A stretch of 64,000 bases of DNA from JAIOSM01 sp023143455 (GTDB lineage: Bacteria > Desulfobacterota > Desulfobacteria > Desulfobacterales > Desulfobacteraceae), in NCBI GenBank assembly GCA_030632885.1, contig DAOVTW010000002.1, positions 1 to 64,000 on the forward strand, in the 5' to 3' direction. The notes beneath the pieces were generated by a model that worked only from the letters and a program-made list of their open reading frames with translations, was not told where the DNA came from and did not search any database. The position numbers and the translations under genes were made by a program. Positions 1 through 7,968 of this stretch are shown in pieces; position 1 is the first letter of the stretch; each line of letters starts with the position of its first letter.

Positions 1-82
1 AAATTCTCCGCACCAACCTGATAAAATACTTTTTTTCTATTGCAAAATAATACTATTTTGTGAGAATAATATATCTGTTTGG

Positions 83-661
83 TCAAGAATGACATATAAA
101 ACCATATTTTGTTTCTGAATACCATTCAGCGAGAATTGCTGGCCCTGTGACTTCAACCTGGACAAAACCGGATTCTCTTAATAACCGTTGAGTGAGTCGT
201 TCAAAGGCATCAGGTGATGTTTCTTTCGTAAGCACGTGATATAGTTCTTCACGCCAACTTTGAGCTTCTGGTGTATCAGTGTCATCTAATTCAATTTGTT
301 CATTTTTTGTCTTAGTTTTTGATTTGGTTTTATCAGTTTCCCGAATTTTTTTTACAACATCTTGGGGTAAAACCTGTTTTTGCTCCCTTGCCAATTTTGT
401 CAGTGCCCATACACCTCGGCTTGAATTTTCAAGGAAACCATATTTTTTCAGATAAGTTCGAGCCCAAGCAAGCCGATATGCGACTTCAGTTTGGTTGCTT
501 TTTTCTGAATTGTGCGGAACGGATGAAATTTCTTCACTTATATTTTCAAGCTCTAATACTTTTTCATATATCTCATCAATAGCGCCAGAACCACCGAGGG
601 CAAACAATGCATTCAAAAGTGGATTCATCAGTGAGTCAAAGGTGGGCATTTGTTTGCTCAT
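83..661 (-). pseudogene. Truncated Mrr-type restriction endonuclease (N-terminal part only)
   Basis: The first ~90 residues resemble the Mrr N-terminal winged-helix domain, and residues ~145-170 (ERLTQRLLRESGF then VEVTG) are the start of the Mrr catalytic fold. In family members VTG is followed by a Gly/Asp-rich KSGDGGIDG-type segment and a QxK motif. Here the frame runs into an unrelated 20-residue tail and stops, so the nuclease active site is missing. The ATG at 661 follows an AAAGGAG ribosome site; a further upstream in-frame ATG at 691 has none. Intact Mrr proteins are about 300 residues; this one has 192. I call it a remnant of a methyl-directed type IV restriction gene. A shortened DNA-binding protein is possible but unsupported. 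Confidence 0.7.
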
Positions 662-694
662 TGCTACTCCTTTATATATTGACCTAACCATTTA

Positions 695-719
695 TTACCA
701 GGTCAATTTGACCTGGTAA
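695..719. promoter_or_regulatory. Perfect 12-bp inverted repeat upstream of the mrr remnant
   Basis: TTACCAGGTCAA and TTGACCTGGTAA are exact reverse complements separated by a single T. A further half-site, TTGACCTAA, lies at 679-687, closer to the mrr start. A palindrome with one spacer base is the wrong shape for a terminator hairpin and looks like a dimeric repressor operator. The regulator is not identified. Confidence 0.5.
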
Positions 720-907
720 ATTAAAAAATAATTAATATCAAAGAAATTTTCCCTGATATTAGTTTTAATCATAAAGCAAAAAAATATCAAATAAAAAAAA
801 TATTTGAAACACAGGTTTACTTTCCCGGATTACTTTCCCTGATTTGACAGGCTTTTACTTGTACAGTATATTGTACAGGTACAATTAAAAATATCCGGAG
901 GTGTTAC

Positions 908-1029
908 ATGCGTGCAATCTCATATACAACAGCAAGGAACAAGTTTTTGAAGACTATACCCCCATTATCGTTACTCGAAAAAAATGAAGCCGTAATAATT
1001 GATGTCCCTTGAAGATTATGACTCACAGA
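908..1029 (+). pseudogene. Broken YefM/Phd-family antitoxin
   Basis: A good GGAGGTG ribosome site precedes ATG 908. Translation gives the typical YefM opening MRAISYTTARNKF, but the family sequence is then spread over three frames. PIIVTRK reads in a second frame at about 960-985, NEAVII returns in the first frame at 986-1003, and MSLEDYDS reads in the third frame from 1002. The simplest explanation is a large internal deletion after residue ~15, one extra A in the A-run near 985 and one extra base near 1001. The C-terminal toxin-neutralising half is absent, because sequence matching MSLEDYDS runs almost directly into the toxin start. In the starting frame translation stops at 1012 after 34 codons. 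Confidence 0.75.
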
Positions 1030-1284
1030 ATGAAACTGATATTTGCTCATAATGCCTGGGAAGACTATCTGTATTCGCAGAAAACTGATAAGAAATTATT
1101 AAAACGCATTAACAGCCTTATTAAAGATATCCAAACAAACAAATATAAAGGTGTTGGCAAGCCAGAGCAGTTAAGGCACAGCCTTTCAGGCTACTGGTCA
1201 AGAAGAATCACTAATGAACACAGGATTGTCTATAAAATTGAGAATGACTGCCTGTCTATTGCGCAGCTTCAATATAATTACTGA
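1030..1284 (+). CDS. YoeB-like toxin (Txe/YoeB family), catalytic His replaced by Asn
   Basis: 84 residues, the same length as E. coli YoeB and collinear with it. It contains AWEDYLY, KPEQLRHSLSGYWSRRI and EHRIVYK. YoeB is a ribosome-dependent mRNA endonuclease whose known catalytic residues are Glu46, Arg65 and His83. Glu46 and Arg65 are present, but the C-terminal YHY reads YNY, so His83 is Asn. I chose ATG 1030 because it matches the family N-terminus; in-frame TTG 1009 and ATG 1018 lie in antitoxin remnant sequence. The partner antitoxin upstream is broken, so loss of toxicity probably allowed loss of the antidote. Family assignment is firm; activity is doubtful. Confidence 0.85.
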   Translation: MKLIFAHNAWEDYLYSQKTDKKLLKRINSLIKDIQTNKYKGVGKPEQLRHSLSGYWSRRITNEHRIVYKIENDCLSIAQLQYNY

Positions 1285-1303
1285 AAATTAAGAGATATAT
1301 GAT

Positions 1304-1684
1304 TTGAAAATTTTACTTAAATACTGGAGGTCAATTCTCTGTTCAATTGCTATTACAATTTTATGTTTTATCCCTGGTGATGTGTCGTTTCAGTCAGAGT
1401 TTGATATTCCGTATCTTGATAAATTTGTTCATTTTTGTTTTTACTTTGTGTTATCACTTACTATTCAGCATGAAGTAAAAAATAAAATACAACTGAAAAA
1501 CTATTTGTTTATTTTCATATATGCAATGGTTTTGGGAGGTTTTATTGAATTGGTTCAGGAAAATTTTATTGTAGAACGAAACGGTGATTTCTTTGATTTA
1601 CTTGCTGATTTATCAGGTGCAATCATTTCTTTTTTTGTTTATAAAATTGTAACTCGCCCTGGGATGGTTAAACAGAATTCTTAA
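1304..1684 (+). CDS. VanZ-like family membrane protein
   Basis: 126 residues with about four hydrophobic segments. It carries the VanZ-family pattern: DKFVHFCFYFVL after the first helix, GGFIELVQ in the third, and RNGDFFDLLADLSGA before the last. VanZ proteins are small integral membrane proteins; one confers low-level teicoplanin resistance, but most have no known role. The start is TTG at 1304 with a weak AGAGAT ribosome site, 19 bases after the toxin stop, so it may be co-transcribed. Confidence 0.75.
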   Translation: MKILLKYWRSILCSIAITILCFIPGDVSFQSEFDIPYLDKFVHFCFYFVLSLTIQHEVKNKIQLKNYLFIFIYAMVLGGFIELVQENFIVERNGDFFDLLADLSGAIISFFVYKIVTRPGMVKQNS

Positions 1685-1717
1685 AGGTTAATGCATGAAT
1701 AATGTGAAAAGGGTATG

Positions 1718-1741
1718 AAGGTCTTTTTTTATTCTGACCTT
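1718..1741 (+). terminator. Possible intrinsic terminator after the VanZ-like gene
   Basis: AAGGTC (1718-1723) can pair with GACCTT (1736-1741) around a T-rich loop and is followed by TTTCTCTTTC. The stem is only six base pairs and the U-tract is interrupted, so support is modest. Confidence 0.35.
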
Positions 1742-1850
1742 TTCTCTTTCAAGATTTGTTGCCTTTTTTGAAAAAAATATGCCATAAAGCAATAAGTGTA
1801 TAAAAAACGATCATCTTTTCCAGAACTGCCTTGAAATTTAAGATAAAACC

Positions 1851-1880
1851 TTGACAACATTGGGCAAAAATGTAAATAAT
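1851..1880 (+). promoter_or_regulatory. Sigma-70-type promoter of the TetR/IcmF operon
   Basis: TTGACA at 1851-1856 is a perfect -35 box. A TAAATAAT block at 1873-1880 provides the -10 at 16-18 bases spacing. Transcription would start near 1885-1888, just before the GAGCGCTC palindrome at 1891. Confidence 0.65.
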
Positions 1881-1890
1881 TCTTATGACT

Positions 1891-1898
1891 GAGCGCTC
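1891..1898. promoter_or_regulatory. GAGCGCTC palindrome, putative TetR operator
   Basis: The 8-bp perfect palindrome GAGCGCTC, extended as TGAGCGCTCGTTC, sits at the predicted transcription start of the TetR gene. The same core occurs in front of the acyl-CoA ligase/liv operon at 28587-28594; I found no third copy in the window. Position and sharing suggest autorepression by the downstream TetR protein (inference). Confidence 0.55.
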
Positions 1899-1935
1899 GT
1901 TCAAAGAACGTAAAAGTTAATAAAGGAGCTATAAT

Positions 1936-2583
1936 TTGACAAACAAAGCTAATAATTCAGATACAACAGAGGTACCCACTCAGATAAAGAACCCTGAACT
2001 TGTTCAACAGAGAAGAAGACAGATTATTGACTCTACTGTTAAACTTTTTATTGAACATGGATATCATAAAACTACAACCAGAATGATAGCTAAAGCATCA
2101 GGTTTTTCCATTGGATCATTATATGAATATGTAAGTTCCAAAGAGGACTTGCTATATCTGGTTTGTCAGACAATACACAGCGAGGTAAATACTGCAGTAG
2201 AAGAAGCTCTTTTTCGCAAAGGTGATGAAAGAGAAAGGCTTGCCGAGGTTATACGTGAGTACTTGCTTGTGTGTGATAAAATGTCTGACCATGTTTTGTT
2301 AATGTATCAGGTAACCCAATTCTTGCCAAAAAAATGGGAGCAACAAGTTCTTGAAAATGAACTTAATATTACTAAAATATTTATTGATATATTAAAAGAA
2401 CTTAACGGGAAAGGTGTTTTCCCTGAGTTCGATGATAAAACTATTAATTTAGTTGGGCACAATATATCAGTTCTTGGTCATATGTGGGTTTTTAGAAGGT
2501 GGAATTTAAAAAACGATTATACCATTGAAGAATATATAGAAACACAGACAGATTTTATTTTAGGGTTTGCCTTTGGGAATTAG
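1936..2583 (+). CDS. TetR/AcrR-family transcriptional regulator
   Basis: 215 residues. An N-terminal helix-turn-helix lies at about residues 25-75, with IIDSTVKLFIEHGYHKTTTRMIAKASGFSI... ending in GSLYEYVSSKEDL, the classic TetR signature. The C-terminal half is helical and ligand-binding, with no recognisable specificity motif. The start is TTG 1936, seven bases after AAAGGAG. The stop is 13 bases before the IcmF start, so it heads the acyl-CoA operon. TetR proteins of this operon type commonly sense acyl-CoAs; here that is inferred from context. The likely operators are GAGCGCTC at 1891 and 28587. Confidence 0.9.
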   Translation: MTNKANNSDTTEVPTQIKNPELVQQRRRQIIDSTVKLFIEHGYHKTTTRMIAKASGFSIGSLYEYVSSKEDLLYLVCQTIHSEVNTAVEEALFRKGDERERLAEVIREYLLVCDKMSDHVLLMYQVTQFLPKKWEQQVLENELNITKIFIDILKELNGKGVFPEFDDKTINLVGHNISVLGHMWVFRRWNLKNDYTIEEYIETQTDFILGFAFGN

Positions 2584-2596
2584 TAAAGGAGATATT

Positions 2597-5500
2597 ATGA
2601 ATTTATCAGATGAAATATACAAGTCAAAGAATTTATTAAGAGTTGTGACTGCAACCTCTTTGTTTGATGGTCATGATGTTTCTATAAATATTATGAGAAG
2701 AATTCTTCAGGACTCAGGAGTTGAAGTGATTCATCTTGGACACAACAGATCTGCTGAGGAAGTTGTTGATGCAGCGATTGAAGAAGATGCCCAGGGCATC
2801 GCTGTTTCAAGTTATCAGGGCGGTCATATTGAATATTTTAAGTATATTGTAGATTTGTTAAAAGAAAAAAATGCATCTCATATTAAAGTTTTTGGCGGTG
2901 GAGGAGGGGTTATAATTCCTTCTGAGATAAAAGAACTCCAGAGCTATGGTGTGACCCGGATATATTCCCCGGAAGATGGTGCGAAAATGGGGCTCCAGGG
3001 AATTATAAATGATAAAATTCAGCGAATGGATTTTTCAATAGTCAATTATAATAACCTTGATTATTCAAAGCTTAAAGTAGATGAAAAGTACGTAACTGCT
3101 AATTTTATCACTGCTGTTCAGGCAGCTAAATTAGAAAATCAGGAGAAGTTTAAAGAGATCACGTCAAAAATTTCTGCAATGTCAGCTAAAAAAGATGTAC
3201 CTGTGATTGGGCTTACCGGAACCGGCGGTGCAGGAAAATCATCCCTAACAGATGAATTGATACTAAGACTTCTTATAGATTTTGATGATATTAATATAGC
3301 CGTTATAAGTTGTGACCCTTCAAGGCGCAAAACTGGTGGGGCTCTTCTTGGTGACAGGATACGCATGAATTCCATTGAAACAGGAAGGGTTTATATGCGC
3401 TCTCTTGCGACAAGAGAAGCACAGTCTGAGCTTCCCGAGATCCTTCCCGAGGCTATTGAAGTAGTTAAAGCTGCTGGTTATGATATTGTTATAGCGGAAA
3501 CAGCCGGAATCGGTCAGGGTGATTCAAGAATAGTAGATCTTGTTGATATCCCTGTATATGTTATGACTTCAGAGTTTGGAGCACCTTCTCAACTGGAAAA
3601 AATTGATATGCTTGATTATGCTAATATTGTTGCGATCAATAAATTTGAAAAAAAGGGTAGCGAAGATGCTTTAAGAGATGTCAGAAAACAGATGCAGAGA
3701 AACCGCAAGGCATGGGATATACCATTAGAAGAGATGCCAGTCTTTGGTACAATTGCATCAAAATTTAATGACGATGGAGTTACAGCTTTTTATCATGAAA
3801 TTTTAAACCAGATTGAAAAGAAAAAAGGTCTAAAGCTTGAAACTTCATTCCCTTACAGCAATGTTAAGCAATCATCATCAAAAACAATAATAATTCCCGG
3901 GAGCAGAGCACGATACCTTTCTGAAATTTCCGATACAATTCGGGAATATTACAAAAAAACTCAAGAACAATCAAAGGCTGTAAGAGAACGATGGCACCTT
4001 AAAGAAACAGAAGCTATTATTGAAAAATCCGGAGCTAATGACCTTTCAAGCACTATAGAAGTCTTAAAAAAATTAACTCAACAATCAGAGAATAAAATCG
4101 ATGGAGAAACCGATGAAGTTCTTCATGAATTTGAAGGCTTAGAAGCTATTTATACAGCGGACAACCTGATTTATAAGGTTCGCGATAAAGAACTTAAAAT
4201 GCCACTTTTTACAAAATCCCTTGCCGGTACAAAAATTCCTAAAGTTGCTATCCCTAAATTTAAAGATCCGGGCGAATTTTATGAGTGGATGAGAAAAGAG
4301 AATGTCGCAGGTAGATTCCCTTATACTGCCGGCGGGTTCCCTTTGAAACGGGCTGATGAGGACCCTACAAGAATGTTTGCAGGAGAAGGAGGTCCTTCAG
4401 ATACAAATAAAAGGTTTAAGCTTCTTTCTGAAAGTTACCCTGCAAAACGGCTTTCAACAGCTTTTGATTCAGTAACTCTTTATGGCAGAGACCCGGATGT
4501 TCGACCTGATATTTATGGTAAAATAGGAACTTCCGGGGTTTCAATATGTACGCTTGACGATGTAAAAGTTCTTTATGGGGGGTTTGACCTTTGTGCTCCA
4601 AATACTTCAGTCTCAATGACTATTAATGGGCCTGCTCCCATGATGCTTGCAATGTTTATGAACACAGTTATTGAGCAACAGATGGATGAGTTTAGAGAAA
4701 AGAATAAAAAAGAACCCTCTAAAAAAGAAGCGCAAGAAATTAAGGAACGAGCTTTATCAAATGTAAGAGGTACTATTCAGGCAGATATTTTAAAAGAAGA
4801 CCAGGGGCAAAATACCTGTATTTTTTCCATTGAGTTTGCTTTAAAAATGATGGGTGATATTCAGCAGTATTTTAATGATAACAAGGTGAGAAATTTTTAT
4901 TCTGTTTCAATTTCCGGATATCATATTGCAGAAGCAGGAGCAAATCCCATAACTCAACTTGCATTAACCCTTGCCAATGGGTTTACCTATGTGGAGTATT
5001 ATCTTTCAAGAGGGATGGAAATTGACACTTTTGCACCTTCCCTTTCCTTCTTTTTTTCCAATGGTATGGACCCTGAGTATACAGTAATTGGACGGGTTGC
5101 AAGACGAATTTGGGCAATTGCAATGAAAAATCTTTATAAGGGCAATGAACAATCCCAGAAACTAAAATATCACATTCAGACCTCGGGAAGATCCCTTCAC
5201 GCCCAGGAGATACAGTTTAATGATATAAGAACCACTCTTCAGGCATTGTGCGCAGTATATGATAATTGTAACAGCCTTCACACCAATGCCTATGATGAAG
5301 CAATAACAACCCCTACAGAAGAGTCTGTAAGAAGAGCCATGGCAATTCAGTTGATTATCAACAGGGAATGGGGTCTTTCTAAAAATGAAAACACCTTGCA
5401 GGGAAGTTTTGTGACAGATGAGTTGACTGACTTGGTAGAAGAAGCTGTGCTTAAGGAGTTTGACCAGATTACAGAGCGAGGCGGGGTCTTAGGAGCAATG

Positions 5501-5872
5501 GAAACCGGCTACCAGAGGGGTAAAATCCAGGAAGAATCAATGTACTATGAGCACCTAAAACATTCTGGGAAGTTTCCAATAATAGGTGTAAATACTTTTC
5601 AAAGTGAGCACACAGATGACCTAGCAAGTGGGGACTTTATTGAGTTGGCGCGTTCAACAGATGAGCAAAAGAACCAACAATTGGAAAGATTAAATAGTTT
5701 TCAGGAAAAAAACAGTGATAAATCTGAGCAAGCATTAGAGAAGCTTCAAAAAACTGCTCTGGAAGGCGGGAATATGTTTGCTGAACTCATGGAGACTGTT
5801 AAATATTGTTCTCTTGGAGAGATTACGCAAGCTTTGTATAATGTGGGTGGGAAATATAGAAGAAATATGTAA
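2597..5872 (+). CDS. icmF: Fused isobutyryl-CoA mutase (IcmF)
   Basis: 1091 residues, the usual IcmF length. The B12-binding domain (~1-140) has DGHD with the axial His26. The MeaB-like G-protein chaperone (~200-400) has P-loop GTGGAGKSS near 208. The mutase TIM barrel (~540-1080) follows. The enzyme interconverts isobutyryl-CoA and n-butyryl-CoA with adenosylcobalamin; GTP hydrolysis drives cofactor loading and repair. Substrate-selecting positions read Phe (~594, in MFAGEG) and Gln (~737, in GQNTCIF), the IcmF pair, instead of the Tyr/Arg of methylmalonyl-CoA mutase. ATG 2597 follows AAAGGAG. Thiolase and 3-hydroxybutyryl-CoA dehydrogenase follow, fitting a route from isobutyrate through butyryl-CoA to acetyl-CoA. 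Confidence 0.93.
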   Translation: MNLSDEIYKSKNLLRVVTATSLFDGHDVSINIMRRILQDSGVEVIHLGHNRSAEEVVDAAIEEDAQGIAVSSYQGGHIEYFKYIVDLLKEKNASHIKVFGGGGGVIIPSEIKELQSYGVTRIYSPEDGAKMGLQGIINDKIQRMDFSIVNYNNLDYSKLKVDEKYVTANFITAVQAAKLENQEKFKEITSKISAMSAKKDVPVIGLTGTGGAGKSSLTDELILRLLIDFDDINIAVISCDPSRRKTGGALLGDRIRMNSIETGRVYMRSLATREAQSELPEILPEAIEVVKAAGYDIVIAETAGIGQGDSRIVDLVDIPVYVMTSEFGAPSQLEKIDMLDYANIVAINKFEKKGSEDALRDVRKQMQRNRKAWDIPLEEMPVFGTIASKFNDDGVTAFYHEILNQIEKKKGLKLETSFPYSNVKQSSSKTIIIPGSRARYLSEISDTIREYYKKTQEQSKAVRERWHLKETEAIIEKSGANDLSSTIEVLKKLTQQSENKIDGETDEVLHEFEGLEAIYTADNLIYKVRDKELKMPLFTKSLAGTKIPKVAIPKFKDPGEFYEWMRKENVAGRFPYTAGGFPLKRADEDPTRMFAGEGGPSDTNKRFKLLSESYPAKRLSTAFDSVTLYGRDPDVRPDIYGKIGTSGVSICTLDDVKVLYGGFDLCAPNTSVSMTINGPAPMMLAMFMNTVIEQQMDEFREKNKKEPSKKEAQEIKERALSNVRGTIQADILKEDQGQNTCIFSIEFALKMMGDIQQYFNDNKVRNFYSVSISGYHIAEAGANPITQLALTLANGFTYVEYYLSRGMEIDTFAPSLSFFFSNGMDPEYTVIGRVARRIWAIAMKNLYKGNEQSQKLKYHIQTSGRSLHAQEIQFNDIRTTLQALCAVYDNCNSLHTNAYDEAITTPTEESVRRAMAIQLIINREWGLSKNENTLQGSFVTDELTDLVEEAVLKEFDQITERGGVLGAMETGYQRGKIQEESMYYEHLKHSGKFPIIGVNTFQSEHTDDLASGDFIELARSTDEQKNQQLERLNSFQEKNSDKSEQALEKLQKTALEGGNMFAELMETVKYCSLGEITQALYNVGGKYRRNM

Positions 5873-5895
5873 TTTTCATAAATTAGGAGTTAAAT

Positions 5896-7071
5896 ATGGA
5901 AAAAGCAGTAATAGTCAGTGCGACAAGAACCCCTCTTGGAAGTTTCGGAGGAAGTTTAAGTAAAATAGGTGCAACAGATCTTGGTGCCCATGTAATAAAA
6001 GAAGTAGTCAAAAGAGCAGGTATTGACCCAAAAGAAATAAATGAATGTATAATGGGAATGGTTCTTCCCTGCGGGTATGGACAAAATCCTGGAAGACAGG
6101 CAGCAATAAAAGCTGGTCTTCCCTGGGAAGCTGAATCCATTACAATAAATAAAGTATGCGGCTCAGCCTTAAAAGCAGTCATGCTTGCAGCCCAGGCTAT
6201 TCAGTGCAAAGATGCAGATATTGTTGTTGCAGGCGGTATGGAAAATATGAGTATGGCTCCATATTATCTTGATAAAGCAAGATGGGGACATAGAATGGGA
6301 CCTGGCAAAATTGAAGATCACATGGTTCATGATGGTTTGTGGGATATAGTAAATGATTTTCATATGGGTATGTCCAATGAGTTAAGTTCAGAAAAATGGG
6401 AGATTACCAGAAAAGATCAAGATGAATTTGCGGCAGAATCATACAGGCGTGCCTGTGAAGCAATAAAAACTAAAAGATTTACAGATGAAATAGCTCCAGT
6501 TGAAATTCCACAACGAAAAGGTGAACCTATAATATTTGATACTGATGAATGTCCCATGGAAACAAGTTTAGAAAAATTGTCTAAAATGAAACCTGCTTTT
6601 AAAAAAGATGGCAGAGGAACAGCCGGTAATGCATCTATTATCAGCGACGGTGCAGCAGCCGTTGTTGTGATGAGTGAGACAAGAGCCAAAGAGTTGGGTT
6701 GCGAGATTTTGGCAGAAATAGGAGCCCAGGCTTCTTCCGGTATAGATATGAAATATGTATTAATGGCGCCTATTTATGCAATTCCAAAAGTACTCAAAAA
6801 AGAAGGAATCAACATATCAGATATTGATCTTTTTGAAATAAATGAAGCATTTGCAGGAAGTTCTGTTGGAATTAACAAGGTACTTGAACTTGATCCATCA
6901 AAAGTTAATGTTAACGGTGGAAGTGTAGCGCTGGGACACCCAATTGGCGCAAGCGGTGCAAGAGTTCTTACAACACTTCTTTATGAAATGAAAAAACAGT
7001 CTGCAAAGAAAGGCCTTGCATCTCTCTGCCTTGGCGGTGGAGAAGCGGTTGCCTTGATTTTAAATATGTAA
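5896..7071 (+). CDS. Acetyl-CoA C-acetyltransferase (thiolase)
   Basis: 391 residues, the normal length for a biosynthetic-type thiolase. It cleaves acetoacetyl-CoA to two acetyl-CoA or makes the reverse condensation. The nucleophilic Cys lies in NKVCGSALKA (~residue 88), the catalytic His in GHPIGASGARV (~345) and the second Cys in CLGGGEAVAL near the C-terminus; the NEAFA motif is also present. AGGAG precedes ATG 5896. It lies 23 bases after icmF and 46 before hbd in the same operon. In a complete-oxidising sulfate reducer it would act in the thiolytic direction (inference). Confidence 0.93.
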   Translation: MEKAVIVSATRTPLGSFGGSLSKIGATDLGAHVIKEVVKRAGIDPKEINECIMGMVLPCGYGQNPGRQAAIKAGLPWEAESITINKVCGSALKAVMLAAQAIQCKDADIVVAGGMENMSMAPYYLDKARWGHRMGPGKIEDHMVHDGLWDIVNDFHMGMSNELSSEKWEITRKDQDEFAAESYRRACEAIKTKRFTDEIAPVEIPQRKGEPIIFDTDECPMETSLEKLSKMKPAFKKDGRGTAGNASIISDGAAAVVVMSETRAKELGCEILAEIGAQASSGIDMKYVLMAPIYAIPKVLKKEGINISDIDLFEINEAFAGSSVGINKVLELDPSKVNVNGGSVALGHPIGASGARVLTTLLYEMKKQSAKKGLASLCLGGGEAVALILNM

Positions 7072-7117
7072 TTAAATAGATAATAATTAAATACAAGATA
7101 ACACAAGGAGTTTTAGT

Positions 7118-7966
7118 ATGGATATTAAAAAATTTGGTGTAATTGGTGCCGGACAAATGGGAACTGGTATAGCTCAGGTTGCAGCAGCCAGCGGGGTTGA
7201 AGTTATTATGAGTGATATCAAGGAGGAGTTTTGCGAAAAAGGAATAGCAACCATTACAAAGAGCCTTGACAGGATGGTTAAAAAAGAAAAAATTTCCCAG
7301 GAGGAAAGAACAGCAATCTTTGGTAGAATTAATACCACCACCAATCTAAACGATATGAAAGATGTTGATTTTGTTGTTGAGGCTGCTGTTGAAAGAGAGG
7401 ATCTTAAATTTAGACTTTTCCAGGATTTGGATAAAATTTGTCCTGCTGACACAATTTTATCCACAAACACATCATCAATCCCCATAGGCAGAATTGCTGC
7501 ACAAACAAGCAGGCCGGACAAAGTAATTGGTATGCATTTTATGAACCCTGTACCTGTCATGAAACTTGTGGAAATTATTAAAGGTATTGCCACATCTGAG
7601 GAAACTTTCAAACTCACATGGGATTTGAGTGAAAAATTTGGCAAAACGCCGGCAGAAGCAGGCGACTATCCTGGATTTATTGCAAACCGTGTTCTCATGC
7701 CCATGATCAATGAAGCAATCTTTTGTCTATATCAGAGCGTTGGAACGGTTGAAGATATTGATACTGTAATGAAACTTGGAATGAATCATCCAATGGGACC
7801 TCTTGGATTAGCTGACCTTATTGGGCTTGATACATGCCTTGCAATCATGGAAACTCTGTATGATGGATTTAAAGACTCAAAATACAGGCCATGCCCTCTT
7901 TTAAGAAGATATGTTGAAGCAGGTTGGCTTGGAAGAAAGTCAGGTAAGGGGTTTTACGATTATTAA
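7118..7966 (+). CDS. hbd: 3-hydroxybutyryl-CoA dehydrogenase
   Basis: 282 residues, full length for the family. The N-terminal Rossmann fold starts GVIGAGQMGTGIAQ (NAD-binding GxGxxG). The catalytic His lies in GMHFMNPVPVMKLVE, and the C-terminal domain ends GRKSGKGFYDY, the family signature. It oxidises 3-hydroxybutyryl-CoA to acetoacetyl-CoA, feeding the thiolase just upstream. AAGGAG precedes ATG 7118. No acyl-CoA dehydrogenase or enoyl-CoA hydratase accompanies it here, so the intervening steps are encoded elsewhere; the crotonase at 47.3 kb lacks the hydratase glutamates. Confidence 0.93.
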   Translation: MDIKKFGVIGAGQMGTGIAQVAAASGVEVIMSDIKEEFCEKGIATITKSLDRMVKKEKISQEERTAIFGRINTTTNLNDMKDVDFVVEAAVEREDLKFRLFQDLDKICPADTILSTNTSSIPIGRIAAQTSRPDKVIGMHFMNPVPVMKLVEIIKGIATSEETFKLTWDLSEKFGKTPAEAGDYPGFIANRVLMPMINEAIFCLYQSVGTVEDIDTVMKLGMNHPMGPLGLADLIGLDTCLAIMETLYDGFKDSKYRPCPLLRRYVEAGWLGRKSGKGFYDY

Positions 7967-7968
7967 AT

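Noticed and set aside
3139..3375. Antisense open frames inside large genes such as icmF
   Set aside because: They are opposite-strand shadows of strongly conserved coding sequence with no ribosome sites or domain motifs.
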